Assembly (NCBI RefSeq): GCF_032854445.1
Contig: NC_088307.1
Coordinates: 25,804,046-25,868,045, forward strand
Direction: 5' to 3'
Source of the DNA: Liolophura sinensis
Taxonomy: Eukaryota; Mollusca; Polyplacophora; Chitonida; Chitonidae
Length of the DNA stretch: 64,000 bases
The position numbers were made by a program, and so were the translations under genes. Below are positions 11,911 to 23,632 of the stretch, one piece after another (position 1 is the first letter of the stretch; every line of letters begins with the position of its first letter). Below the pieces are notes generated by a model. That model saw only the letters and a program-made list of their open reading frames with translations. It did no database searches and was not told the origin of the DNA.

Positions 11911-12532
11911 CTTTCGAACAATTCAGTGACCATACCTCGCCAAAGAAATCCCTCCTTTATAACGGAAATGCTACCAGTATAAAATGATTTGCAACTGAAT
12001 TTACAAGACGGACGTCTAAATAACAAGTACCTAAAATGAATGTCGATGTGGGAACGGCTCTTATTACCCACCAGTAAAAGAATACTTAATTGTTTGTTGA
12101 GAAAACGTTCGCCTGTATATGAATGTATTGAAGAAAAGGTGATCTGACGAGTACAAACGGTTGGCAAGGTATGGTCCGAGTATGCTACCATAGAATTCTA
12201 ACATTTGAATGCAATGGAAAGACCTTTAAAAAGATGAAAAAAAAAAACACCAACCAAATAAATAAATAAACATCAATAAATGAAATAAAGTGACACTAAA
12301 AAGCCAACAAGCTATTATTTAGTATTAGCCTGGGTTTTGTTTCTTATCTTTCAGGAAAAATGGTCTAATTTCAAAGGAGAAGTGCACAATCCACATCATA
12401 TTTTAACCCATGCAGATAAAAATATCAACTCACCGAACAAAATTTCGACTGGAAGGCTCTCCGGCTGAAAAGATTCGGTAAGGGATTGATGACTAGACCA
12501 ACAAGACATAACAATTATAGGCAAAACATTGG

Positions 12533-12642
12533 TGCTCCAGGTGAGGATCGAACTCACGACCTCCGCATGTCTCAAGCCTTGATACACAAGGTTAAGGTAC
12601 TGTCTATAAGTACGGCGCGCTAACCGACTGAGCCACTGGAGC
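12533..12642 (-). tRNA. tRNA-Ile(UAU) with 36-nt intron, second copy
   Basis: Same exons as 7546-7655; the intron differs at two positions. Anticodon UAT in DNA is TAT, and the intron lies 1 nt 3' of it. TTTT lies 6 nt downstream. It folds with no mismatches in acceptor, anticodon or T stems. Likely functional. Confidence 0.93.
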
Positions 12643-12991
12643 TACACGACATTGAACTTTATTTTCTCATAAGTTCCACACTTTCATAAAACATTGCTAC
12701 AATACAACGACGTTCGCTTCCTCAGGTGCCTGGCTTCCACTAAATATATGTAGTTGCGCTTGTTAGTCGCTGATTTGCTACTATTTAAAATGAAGTAATC
12801 GTAAATCAATTCCAATTACAACAGAATTTTAGCGCGTCCTTCGGTATTGGGAGCTGAATGGCAAGAATGAGAATCTTGCAAAATACAGTCAAACCAAACA
12901 GTATCACAAAAAATATGCATATCATGACCAATTCCAGCAACCTTTATTTTGAATAGACGTACTTAAATGCATGTGTGACAAAATGTGTGGG

Positions 12992-13062
12992 TGCACCACG
13001 TGGGAATTTAACACGATAGCGGAAATGGAATCTTGCATGATACCACTACCGTCGCTTCCTCT
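12992..13062 (-). pseudogene. Degenerate tRNA-Gly
   Basis: GAATCTTGCATGATACCACT is retained, but the T arm and both acceptor strands have decayed. Confidence 0.65.
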
Positions 13063-13829
13063 TAACGCATTTCAAACAGATGTACTGTTCTCTAATCCTA
13101 CCGGCACATTCAACGAAAAGTTTCATGCCATACAGTCCTCTAACAATCAACGCAGGATTTCTTGTGTTTAAAATCTTTTTTGCATTCTTCAGTAAACCTT
13201 ATTTTTCAAAAAATGTACATGAAATTTTTTCACCAAGGCTGAGCTCGGCAAATGTTGATCATTCAAAATAAATATCAGAATATGAATTGATCACACATCA
13301 GCCGGCTGCTTAGCTTTCAAATAAATTCAGTGACAATACCTCACCAAAGAAATCGCTCGTTTACAAGGGACATACTACCAGTATAAACTCATTTGCGATG
13401 TGGGAACAGCTCTTATTACCCACCAGTAAAAGAATACTTTACTGTTGAGAAAGCGTTCGCCAGTATATGAATGTACAGTAGAAAAGGTGATGTGACAAGT
13501 ACAATCGGTTGGCAAGGTATGGTCCGAGAATGCTACCATTGAATTCTAACATTTGAATGCAATGGAAAGAAAAAAATGAAAAAAAAAAAAACACCCAAAA
13601 AATAAATAAATAAACATCAATAAATTAAATAAAGTAACACTGAAAAGCCAACAAGCTATTATTTAGTATTAGCCTGGGTTTTGTTTCTTTTCCTTCAGCA
13701 AAAATGGTCTAATTTCAAAGGAGAAGTGCACAATCCACATCACGATTTAACCCAAGCAGATTTTTTTTTTTTTTTTTTTTTTGGAAATTGTTGAATTTAT
13801 TCCCAGATTGTCATCAAATACACAAGATT

Positions 13830-14678
13830 TCACAATTCCCGGCTATCACAAACTTTTGAAATCACAAAGCAGTCTTGATTAAAATCCTCGTTTTGTTTCC
13901 CGCTAACGATGAGTACTCGATCAATGAAATCATTGTCTTGCAGTAATAGGTTGTTAAAAATAAATAACCCAGGGCCTCGCTCAACAGTACAAAGATCAAG
14001 TCTATGGAAAACGGTGCTGTGGTTACTAAACGAATTTCTCCTGTAGCATATTGATTGTACTTTAGCCGTTAGCGACCTACTCACAAACACATGATCAATG
14101 CGGCTTTGTTGTAATATACCGTAAGCAGAGCGCCTCCAAGAAAAACTAATGTTATCGGGGTGGCAATCCGCCACATATCTCTGACGTCGTGTTCATTGAC
14201 AGAGTGAAAAAAAACACCTGACGGGATCTATCATGTTTTAGGACCTTAATTGCCCAGTCGCGAGTTGAAAACACCACTTTAAGTCCCCAATAAAAATACA
14301 GTGAGCCTCTGAAGGTAAACAGTTTGAAAGAGACTGGAAAAAAATATCTTTCAAAGAATTCATAATATCATATTTCACAACATTTACTTCCACACATACG
14401 CGAATAATTCTGCCTGATGCATCACTTTTCCATTCAGTAACACAATGCTGCAGTTTCTGACTTACTACAATGGCCACCCACCCATGGCTTCTCCTGTCAA
14501 CATAGCTATTGTACAATTTATCCGGAATCAGATGTTTGAATTGATCAATAAAGCTATCGTCCCAAAATGTTTCCTGGAGACACATTATGCCTGACGCTGG
14601 AGAGAATAAAGTACTTACATTTTTAAGCTCCTGCACATTGCGCAATCCACTGCAATTAAGTGATCCCAAGAAGACCAT
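13830..14678 (-). pseudogene. LINE 2 APE-type endonuclease, broken
   Basis: Two frames with a break near 14180-14240 carry, in order, LNCSGLRN, CLQETFWDD (catalytic Glu), GDLKWCF (the GDFN position), SRIDHVFVS (the YSRIDY position) and SNHSTV (the SDH position, with Asp replaced by Asn). The order matches LINE exonuclease/endonuclease/phosphatase domains. The frame break and altered SDH make it inactive. Confidence 0.8.
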
Positions 14679-14962
14679 TTCTAGAGAAAAAATAAGAATT
14701 CATATATTGGTCTTGAACTTGATTGCTTGGTAGTTTGAATAATACAATACAGGTACAAGAAAGTTCTTATCAACACTTTTCTTCGTGTATGGCACAATGC
14801 GATTTGCCTTGACCAAATTCGGATGAGGCTTGAGTTTTCTTTTGTTCCGGACCTTGGAGAAGGCAGAAGATTTTGTGACCAACGTCTCACTGTCGTCGCT
14901 GTTCCCGTCTTGTTGTTTTTTCGTTTCACAACTTCTCTTTGCTGCACGCAACCCCCCCACTG

Positions 14963-15734
14963 TTATTTGTACACGTTTTCGCTGTTTTCTGGATTTTTGT
15001 TTTCCTTTTCACGGATCACTACGTCTGTTGTATGAGAGTGACACCCAAGCTGAGACACCTTTTCCCCACAGTCGTAAACAAATAACCCGCAAGTGTCACA
15101 CAATTCAGCGCCGCTGTTGTTGTTGCATCTACATCTCCCGAAACCGCATACATCACAAGGTCTGCAGAAACACTTATTCCCAGCGTAATCGTCCACCTCT
15201 TTGCAGGCTCGTGCCACGTGACCTTGTTTTCCACCATGGCAGCATGTAAAGTCCGGGCAGTCTCTATGCAGATATTTGATCTCAGGGATTTGATCTCTGG
15301 GCGCATTTTTACGCGTAAAAACCTCATCCTGCCTCCAACCTGAGTACCTTAGTAAAAACGTCTCCGTATTTCTGACACAGGCTCCACTCCGTACTTCTGC
15401 AACTTGTCGTAAATTTCCTTGTTTTCCACATAGCTTGAGCAAGAACGACATGACTAGGGTCTTTCAAGACACTTCCGTGCAAAAAATTGCTTGCCCTTGA
15501 TCTGTATTCCCCCCACCTGTAGAACACTTTCTTCACGGTTTGACACAGTAATTTCATACTGGCTACTGCCTTAAGGACACACGCAAAAATTGTGTCCAAT
15601 CCACATGTTGATTCAACGGCATTAATCACATCAGATGCAAATACTTCTAAGGTGCTTCCCACATTCACACATAGAGACAAATCTGTTTTAAACAGGCGTT
15701 TTGTCATATTACCCTGGCCACCTGAGGCAGCCAT
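14963..15734 (-). pseudogene. LINE 2 ORF1 (gag-like), frameshifted
   Basis: The first frame starts MAASGGQGN at 15734 and runs to 15324. The second frame (15451-14963) carries a zinc-knuckle-like CCHGGKQGHVARAC followed by a Cys-rich segment (CRPCDVCGFGRCRC). ORF1p-type RNA-binding protein of Tx1/L1-like elements is the best reading. The overlap of frames marks a shift at about 15.35-15.45 kb. Confidence 0.65.
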
Positions 15735-15967
15735 GGCACAAAAGGAGCCAGCACCCAGGCGTGCCTGTTAAATTCCGAACAACAAAAACCCAAGAAAAGC
15801 GCTTTCACGTCCGACCAGTTCAACAGACACTGTACCATCAACGCAGCGCTTTATACCGCTCGGCCATTCTGATTCGTCTCCATGCCATAATCATGCAAAG
15901 TCTGTTGTCGAATGTAAGGCCAGACCTTCACGTCCCACACCTGCAGGTGTGCAAGTGTAGGACGACA

Positions 15968-16010
15968 CCACTACACCAGCGGCGCTAAACGACTGAGCCA
16001 CAAAAGCTAC
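15968..16010 (-). pseudogene. tRNA-Gly 5' stub fused to tRNA-Ile 5' stub
   Basis: ACCACTACACCAGCGGCGC (tRNA-Gly 5' end) is followed at once by TAAACGACTGAGCCAC (tRNA-Ile 5' end). This is a junction of two array elements with the intervening sequence lost. Confidence 0.7.
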
Positions 16011-16491
16011 GGACCTTAGATCTTTGTTTTCTCATAACTTCCCTACATTTCCCAAACACATCCCAAAAAAGAATTGGTTTACCTCATAACCTTTTTTTTA
16101 TGTAATGAGCATCTATTTATTTGAAATTAATAACACCTGCATGGAATTTTTGACGACACCGCCGACAAATCGAGTTGTAAATTTGGCCACACAACCTCAA
16201 ATTTCACCTATTAAATTTGACAAATCTCACCTTTCAAATTCGACAAATTTTCAAAGGAAAACGTCCGTTTTTTTCTGTGCTGTATCAGGTAGTGAAAGTC
16301 GCTACATTGACAACTGCACAACGGTTTTCTCGCTACATTAGAGAAGCGCCAAAAGCAGCGCAAAAGCTGGTTGTGAATTCAAGCTGTCGAGCAGTACTTT
16401 AGTGCTAAATGCTGCACTTTATTCTCTTGAAATTCATATTTTTAATGCATTTGTAATCAAATCTACATGGAGCACCCGACCTAAAGTTGAA

Positions 16492-16598
16492 TGCTGCAGA
16501 TGAGAATCGAACTCACCACCTCCTCATTCCTCAGGCGTTGCTGCATAAGTGTGATACAGTCTATGACTACGGCGGGTTGAGCGACTGAAGTACTGGAC
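16492..16598 (-). pseudogene. Degenerate tRNA-Ile, array copy
   Basis: Keeps the B box and an intron-like insert, but the acceptor strands no longer pair (GTCCAGT against CTGCAGC). The anticodon loop also differs from UAU. Confidence 0.7.
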
Positions 16599-16949
16599 AG
16601 ATCTTTGATCTCCGTTTTCTCATCATTTTGGTATTTTTTCTAAAAGTATAACAATAGAGAAATGGCTTCCTGAGGTATCTTGTTCGCACGAAATATTATG
16701 ATCACCTTTCGTAGTTTCAAATTAAAACTCATTGGTCTTTTTTTTTAAAGCAGCCGTAGTTTTATCCCACTTGTAACAAAATATTTGTGCGCTGCCTTGT
16801 ATTGGAAGCTTAGACAAACAAATTGGGATCTTGCATGATACAGTCCAGCTAAAAAGAGTATGAGAGGCAATATGTATAAGAGGTAAGTGCAGCAGTCCCC
16901 TCCTTCAGCTTCTCTATTTTCCACAGCATTGGTAAATGTAAGTTTAGAT

Positions 16950-17020
16950 TGCGCCGCCCGGGAATCGAACCCAGGTCGCAAGAATGGGAATCTTGCATGA
17001 TACCACTACACCAGCGGCGC
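16950..17020 (-). tRNA. tRNA-Gly(CCC), array copy 1
   Basis: 71 nt including discriminator A. Anticodon arm CAAGA-TTCCCAT-TCTTG, so the anticodon is CCC (reads GGG). Acceptor GCGCCGC pairs with GCGGCGC. One T-stem change gives a U-G wobble at the second pair. The downstream T run is only TTT (TACATTTACC), so the normal terminator is weakened. The sequence matches the animal tRNA-Gly-CCC type closely. Confidence 0.88.
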
Positions 17021-17613
17021 TTCTTAATATCAATATTGTATATATTAAAATAGTGTATGTCAGTATGACACGCTAACCCACTGAGCCAATGGAGTCACAG
17101 AACTTAGATCTTGTTTTTCTCATAACTTGCCTACTTTTCTCAAACACGTGGCTATAAAATATTGTTTTACCTCAGAACCTTTTTTCCGACAACACATTTA
17201 CGTCTTTCTATGGAAAGTTGCCGTCTTATCTTTTAAGGTGGGTTCCTGCAATACATTTTATTCACACAGATATTTGAAAAATTATCATGTGATGGAATTC
17301 ATCCAGATAAGAAATAATTTCAAAAAAAATCTGCAGTTGCCTTAACTGATATGAGCGTTATTTGAAATTAATGACAACTGCATGGAATTTTTGACGACAC
17401 CGCGAACAATTCGTGTGTTGAATTAGGCCACACAACCTCAAATTTCACCTGATACAATTGACAAAGCTCGCCTTTCAAACTCGACAAATTTTCGAAGGAA
17501 AACGTTCGTTTTTTCTGAGCTGTACATCAGTTAGTAAAGGTCGCTACATTAACAATCCATATTTTAATGCATTTGTAACCAAATCACCACGCGACGCCCG
17601 ACCTAAAGCTGAA

Positions 17614-17722
17614 TGCTGCAGATGAGATTCGAACTCACCACCTCCTCATTCCTCAGGCGTTGCTGCATAAGTATAAGATACAGTCTATGAGTATGGCAGG
17701 TTGAGCGACTGAACCACTGGAC
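17614..17722 (-). pseudogene. Degenerate tRNA-Ile, array copy
   Basis: The anticodon loop reads CTCATAG, giving CAT at the anticodon, with broken acceptor pairing. Intron-like insert retained. Confidence 0.65.
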
Positions 17723-18076
17723 AGAACTTTGATCTCCATTTTGTCATTCCTTTGGTATTTTTCTTAAAATTATACCAATAAAGAAATGGCTTCCTGAGGT
17801 ATCTTGTTCCCACGAAATATTATGATCACTTTTTGTAGTTTCAAATTAAAATTCATTGGTGTATTTTTTTTTTAAAGCAGCGGTATTTTTAATCCTCTTG
17901 TAACAAAATATTTGTGCGCTGCCTTATATTGGAAGCCGAGAGACACAAATTAGAATTTTACATGACACAGTTCAACTAAAGAGAGTATGAGAGGCAAAAT
18001 GTATAAGAGGTAAGTGCAGCAGTCCCCTCCTTCAGCTTCTCTATTTCCCACAGCAGTGGTAAAAGTAAGTTTAGAA

Positions 18077-18090
18077 TGCGCCGCCCGGGA
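18077..18090 (-). pseudogene. tRNA-Gly stub (3' end only), array copy 2
   Basis: TGCGCCGCCCGGGA, then a T run and the CCGACAACAC block that normally lies about 180 bp further on. The rest of the tRNA and the spacer are deleted, which shortens this unit. Confidence 0.8.
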
Positions 18091-18698
18091 TTTTTTTTTT
18101 CCGACAACACATTTACGTCTTTCTATGCAAAGTTGCCGTCTTAACTTTTAAGGTGGGTTGCTGCAATAAATTTTATATACTGAGTCTTTTTTACAAAATC
18201 ATCACGTGATGGCACTCATCCATATAACAAATAATTATAAATAAAAACTGCAATGGCTGGAATAATTTTTCATGTAATGAACGTCTACAAATGCCTTAAC
18301 TGATTTGAGCGGTGTTTGAAAATAGTGACACGTGCATGGAATTTTTGACGACACCGCGGACAAATCGTGTGGTAAACTAGGCCACACAACTTCAAATTTC
18401 ACCTATTACATCTGACAAATCTCACCTTTTACATTTGACAAATTCTCCAAAAAAAAAAACGTCCGTTTTTTTCTGTGCTGTATATTAGTTAGTGAAAGTC
18501 GCTACATTGGCACATGCGCAACGCGGCCACATTTGCCCGCTACATTAGAGAAGCGCCAAAAGCAGCACAAAAGCTGGTTGGGAATTCAAGCTATGGAGCA
18601 GCACATTAGTGCTAAATGCTGCACTTTATTCTCTGGAAATCCATATTTTTAATGCATTTGTAACAAGATTACCACGCGACGCCAGATCTAAAGCTGAA

Positions 18699-18807
18699 TG
18701 CTACAGATGAGCTTCGAACTCACCACCTCCTCCTTCCTCAGGCGTTGCTACATAAGTATAAGATACAGTCTATGAGTATGGCAGGTTGAGCGACTGAAGG
18801 ACTGGGC
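18699..18807 (-). pseudogene. Degenerate tRNA-Ile, array copy
   Basis: Same decayed form as 17614, with further changes in the B box (GCTTCGAACT on the + strand). Confidence 0.6.
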
Positions 18808-19161
18808 AGAACTTTGATCTCCATTTTCTCATTAGTTTGGTATTTTTCTTAAAAGTATACCAATAAAGAAATGACTTCCTGAGGTATTTTGTTCCCACGA
18901 AATATTATGATCACTTTTCGTAGTTTCAAATTAAAATTCATTGGTGTATTCATTTTTTTATTAAAGCAGCCGTATTTTTACTCCACGTAACAAAATTTTT
19001 GTGCGCTGCCCTGTATTGGAAGCTCAGACGCTCGAATTGGAATTTTGCATGATACAGTGTAATTTAAAAGAGTATGAGAGGCAATGTATAAGAGGTAAGT
19101 GCAGCAGTCCCCTCCTTCAGCTTCTCTATTTCCCACAGCAGTGGTAAAAGTAAGTTTAGAC

Positions 19162-19232
19162 TGCGCCGCCCGGGAATCGAACCCGGGTCGCAAGAATGGG
19201 AATCTTGCATGATACCACTACACCAGCGGCGC
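19162..19232 (-). tRNA. tRNA-Gly(CCC), array copy 3
   Basis: Consensus copy: all four stems pair, anticodon CCC. A TTTT terminator starts 12 nt after the discriminator (GTCTAAACTTACTTTT). Confidence 0.94.
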
Positions 19233-19948
19233 TTCTTAATAACGTATAGGTCAAAATACTGTATGTCAGTATGGCGCGCTAACCCACTGAGCCAATGGAG
19301 TCACAGAACTTACATCTTGCTTTTCTCAAAACTTCCCTACTTTTCTTAAACACATGACTATAAAACATTGGTTTACCTCAGTACCTATTTCCGACAATCC
19401 ATTGACGTCTTTCTATGCAAAGTTGCCGTCTTATTTGTTAAGGTTGGGTTGCTCCAATACATTTCAATTACTTAGATATTTGAAAAATTATCATGTGATG
19501 GCATTCATCCAGATAACAAATAATTTCAAATAAAATCTGCAGTTGCCTTAACTGATATGAGCGGTATTTGAAATTAATGACACCTGCATGGAATTTTTGA
19601 CGGGAGCGGAGACAAATCGTGTGGTAAATTAGGCCACACAACTTTAAATTTCTCCTATTACATTTGACAAATCTCACCTTTTACATTTGAAAAATTTTTA
19701 AAGGAAAACGTACGTTTTTTTCTGTGCTGTATATGAGTTAATGAAAGTCGCTACATTGACAACTGCTCAACGCGGCCACATTTGCCCGCTACATTAGAGA
19801 AGCGCCAAAAGCAGCACAAAAGCTGGTTGGGAATTCAAGCTGTGGAGGAACACATTAGTACTAAATGTTGCACTTCATTCTCTCAAAATCCATATGTTTA
19901 ATGCATTTGTGACCAAATCTGCATAGGACTCCCGACCTAAAGCTGAAT

Positions 19949-20056
19949 GATACAGATGAGATTCGAACTCACCACCTCCTCATTATTTAGGCGTTGCTGC
20001 ATAAGTATAAGATACAGTCTATGAGTATGGCAGGTTGAGCGACTGAACCACTGGAC
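19949..20056 (-). pseudogene. Degenerate tRNA-Ile, array copy
   Basis: Decayed acceptor stem; CAT at the anticodon position. Confidence 0.6.
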
Positions 20057-20412
20057 AGAACTTTAATCTCCATTTTCTCATTACTTTGGTATTTTTCTTA
20101 AAATTATACCAATAAAGAAATGGCTTCCTGAGGTATCTTGTTCCCACGAAATATTATGATCACTTTTCGTAGTTTGAAATTAAAATTCATTGGTGTATTC
20201 ATTTTTTTATTAAAGCAGCCGTATTTTTAATCCACTTGTAACAAAATTTTTGTGCGCTGCCCTGTATTGGAAGCTCAGACGCTCGAATTGGAATTTTGCA
20301 TGATACAGTGCAATTAAAAAGAGTATGAGAGGCAATGTATAAGAGGTAAGTGCAGCAGTCCCCTCCTTCAGCTTCTCTATTTCCCACATCAGTGGTAAAA
20401 GTAAGTTTAGAC

Positions 20413-20483
20413 TGCGCCGCCCGGGAATCGAACCCGGGTCGCAAGAATGGGAATCTTGCATGATACCACTACACCAGCGGCGC
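20413..20483 (-). tRNA. tRNA-Gly(CCC), array copy 4
   Basis: Identical to copy 3 across all 71 nt, with the TTTT terminator intact. Confidence 0.94.
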
Positions 20484-21246
20484 TTCTTAATACCGTATAG
20501 GTCAAAATACTGTATGTCAGTATGGCGCGCTAACCCACTGAGCCAATGGAGTCACAAAACTTAGATCTTGTTTTTCTCAAAACTTCCCTACTTTTTTTAA
20601 ACACATGGCTATAAAACATTTGTTTACCTCAGTACCTTTTTCCGACAATGCATTGACGTTTTTCTATACAAAGTTGCCGTCTTATCTGTTAAGGTTGGGT
20701 TGCTCCAATACATTTCAATTACTTAGATATTTGAAAAATTATCATGTGATGGCATTCATCCAGATAACAAATAATTTAAAAAAAAACTGCAGTGGCCGGA
20801 ATAATTTCTCATGTAATTAGCGTATACAAATGCCTTAACTGATATGAGCGTTATTTGAAAATAATGACACCAGCATGAAATTTTTTGACGACACCGCAAA
20901 CAAATGCTGTGGAAAATTATACTGCACAACCTCAAATTTCACCCAATCATTACATTTGACAAATCTCACCTTTTACATTTGCCAAAGGAAAGGTTTTTCA
21001 AAGGAAAACGTCCGTTTTTTCTGTGCTGTATATCAGTTAGTGAAAGTCGCTACATTGGCACATGCGCAACGCGCCCACATTTGCCCGCTACATTAGAGAA
21101 GCGCCAAAAGCAGCGCAAAAGCTGATTGGGAATTCAAGCTGTCGAGCAGTACTTTAGTGCTAAAAGCTGCACTTTATTCTCTCGAAATCCATATTTTTAA
21201 TGCATTTGTAACCAAATTACCGCGCGTCGCCTAGCCTGAATTTGAA

Positions 21247-21355
21247 TGCTACAGATGAGATTCGAACTCAACACCTTCTCATTATTCAGGCGTTGCTGCA
21301 TACGTATAAGATACAGTCTATGAGTATGGCGGGTTGAGCGACTGAAGTTCTGGAC
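21247..21355 (-). pseudogene. Degenerate tRNA-Ile, array copy
   Basis: Decayed; B box retained. Confidence 0.6.
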
Positions 21356-21684
21356 AGAACTTTGATCTCCATTTTCTCATCAGGTTGGTATTTTTTCTTA
21401 AAGTATACCAATAAAGAAATGGCTTCCTGAGGTATCTTGTTCCCACGAAATATTATGATCACTTTTCGTAGTTTCAAATTAAAATTCACTGGTGTATTTT
21501 TTTTTAAAGCAGCCGTATTTTTAATCCACTTGTAACAAAATATTTGTGCTCTGCCCTGTATTGGAAGCTCAAACGCACGAATTGGAATCTTGCATATTAC
21601 AGTGCAATTAAAAAGAGTATGACAAGCAATATGCATAAGGGTTAAGCAGTCCCCTCCTTCAGCAGTGGTAAAGTAAGTTTAGAC

Positions 21685-21755
21685 TGCGCCGCCCGGGAAT
21701 CGAACCCGGGTCGCAAGAATGGGAATCTTGCATGATACCACTACACCAGCGGCGC
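21685..21755 (-). tRNA. tRNA-Gly(CCC), array copy 5
   Basis: The mature sequence is consensus. The downstream terminator is reduced to TTT by loss of one base (GGTAAAGTAAG on the + strand), so read-through is possible. Confidence 0.9.
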
Positions 21756-22511
21756 TTCTTAATACTAAAACCGTAAAGGTTAAAAATACTGTATGTTAGT
21801 ATGGCGCGCTATCCCACTGAGCCAATGGAGTCACAGAACTTACATCTTGTTTTTCTCATAACTTGCCTACTTTTCTTCAACACATGGCTATAAAACATTG
21901 GTTTACCTCAGTACCTTTTTCCGACAATGCATTGACGTCTTTCTATGCAAAGTTGCCGTCTTATTTGTTAAGGTTGGGTTGCTCCAATACATTTCAATTA
22001 CTTAGATATTTGAAAAATTATCATGTGATGGCATTCATCCAGATAACAAATAATTTTAAAAAAAAAATGCAGTGGCCGGAATAATTTCTCATGTATTGAG
22101 CGTCTACCAATGCCTTAACCGATATGAGCGTTATTTGAAAATAATGACACCTGCATGAAATTTTTGACGACACCGCAGACAAATGGTGTGGAAAATTATA
22201 CCACACAACCTCAAATTTCACCCAATCATTACATTTGACAAATCTCACCTTTTACATTTGCCAAAGGAAAGGTTTTTCAAAGGAAAACGTCCGTTTTTTC
22301 TGTGCTGTATATCAGTTAGTGGAAGTTGCTACATTGGCACATGCGCAGCGCCGCCACATTTGCCCGCTACATTAGAGAAGCAAAAGCTGATTGGGAATTC
22401 AAGCTGTCGAGCAGTACTTTAGTTCTAAAAGCTGCACTTTATTCTCTCGAAATCCATATTTTTAATGCATTTGTGACCAAATCACCACGCGTCGCCTGGC
22501 CTAAATTTGAA

Positions 22512-22620
22512 TGCTACAGATGAGATTCGAACTCAACACCTTCTCATTATTCAGGCGTTGCTGCATAAGTATAAAATACAGTCTATGAGTATGGCGGGTT
22601 GAGCGACCGAAGTACTGGAC
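22512..22620 (-). pseudogene. Degenerate tRNA-Ile, array copy
   Basis: Decayed as in the neighbouring units. Confidence 0.6.
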
Positions 22621-22971
22621 AGAACTTTGATCTCCATTTTCTCATCAGGTTGGTATTTTTTCTTAAAGTATACCAATAAAGAAATGGCTTCCTGAGGTAT
22701 CTTGTTCCGACAAAATATTATGATCCCTTTTCGTAATTTCATATTAAAATTCATTGGTGTATTTTTTTTAAAAGCAGCCGTATTTTTAATCCACTTGTAA
22801 CAAAATATTTGTGCTCTGCCCTGTATTGGGAGCTCAGACGCACGAATTGGAATTTTCCATGATACAGTGCAATCAAAAAGAGTATGAGAGGAAATGTGTA
22901 AGAGGTAAGTGCAGCAGTCCCCTCCTTCAGCTTCTCTATTTCCCACATGAGTGGTAAAAGTAAGTTTAGAC

Positions 22972-23042
22972 TGCGCCGCCCGGGAATCGAACCCGGGTCG
23001 CAAGAATGGAAATCTTGCATGATACCACTACACCAGCGGCGC
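22972..23042 (-). tRNA. tRNA-Gly(UCC): anticodon-switched array copy 6
   Basis: Identical to the consensus copies except for one base in the anticodon loop. The loop is TTTCCAT instead of TTCCCAT, so the anticodon becomes TCC (UCC in RNA). All stems are intact and the TTTT terminator 12 nt downstream is present. It should still be charged with glycine, because nothing else changed, but would read GGA (and GGG by wobble). A sequencing error is the main alternative. Confidence 0.88.
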
Positions 23043-23562
23043 TTCTTAATATCAATAACGTACAGTGTATATGTCAAAATACTCTATGTCAGTATGGCGC
23101 GCTAAGCCACTCAGCCACTGGAGTCACAGAACTTACATCTTGTTTTTTTCATAACTTTCCTACTTTCCTCAAACACATAGCTATAAAACATTCTTTTACC
23201 TCAAAACTTTTTTCCGACAACACATTGACGTCTTTCTATGCAAAGTTGCCTTCTTAACTTTTAAGGTGGGTTAAGAAATGGCTTCCTGAGGTATCTTGTT
23301 CCGGCGAAATATTATGATCACTTTTTGTAGTTTCAAATTAAAATTCATTGGTGTATTCATTTTTTTAAAGCAGCCGTATTATTACTCCACTTGTAACAAA
23401 ATATTTGTGCGCTGCCCTGTATTGGGAGCTCAGACGCAGGAATTGGAATTTTGCATGATACAGTGCAATTAAAAAGAGTATGACAGAAAATGTGTAAAAG
23501 AGAAGTGCACCCCTCCTTCAGCTTCTCTATTTCCCAAATCCGAGGTGAAAGTAAGTTTAGAC

Positions 23563-23632
23563 TGCGCCGACGGGAATCGAACCCGGGTCGCAAGAATGGG
23601 AATCTTGCATGATACCACTACACCAGTGGAGC
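23563..23632 (-). pseudogene. tRNA-Gly, array copy 7, damaged acceptor stem
   Basis: The anticodon arm is intact. The 5' acceptor strand reads GCTCCAC, and the 3' side has lost a base (GCGCCGACGGG on the + strand), so the acceptor does not pair. The unit is only 591 bp from the previous Gly. Confidence 0.8.

Larger units (their letters stand above)
11119..11912. repeat. Recent ~400 bp direct tandem duplication
   Basis: 11119-11535 and 11536-11912 are near-identical. Each runs from AAAAAGCACCAAA through a tRNA-Gly 5' fragment to a truncated tRNA-Ile. Only a few substitutions or indels separate them (for example GAGTCTCTGG versus GAGCCTCTGG). Confidence 0.85.
13761..15917 (-). mobile_element. 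Internally deleted Tx1/L1-like LINE (LINE 2)
   Basis: Minus-strand element with a 3' poly(A) (22-T run at 13761-13782), a short 3' segment, endonuclease coding, and ORF1 with a cysteine-rich region at the 5' side. Nothing of the reverse transcriptase is present, so the central 2-3 kb is gone. The flank left of the poly(T) is the tRNA-Ile flank block. The 5' boundary near 15900-15950 is approximate, because 15918-15950 resembles LINE 1 sequence at 9841-9875. Confidence 0.7.
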
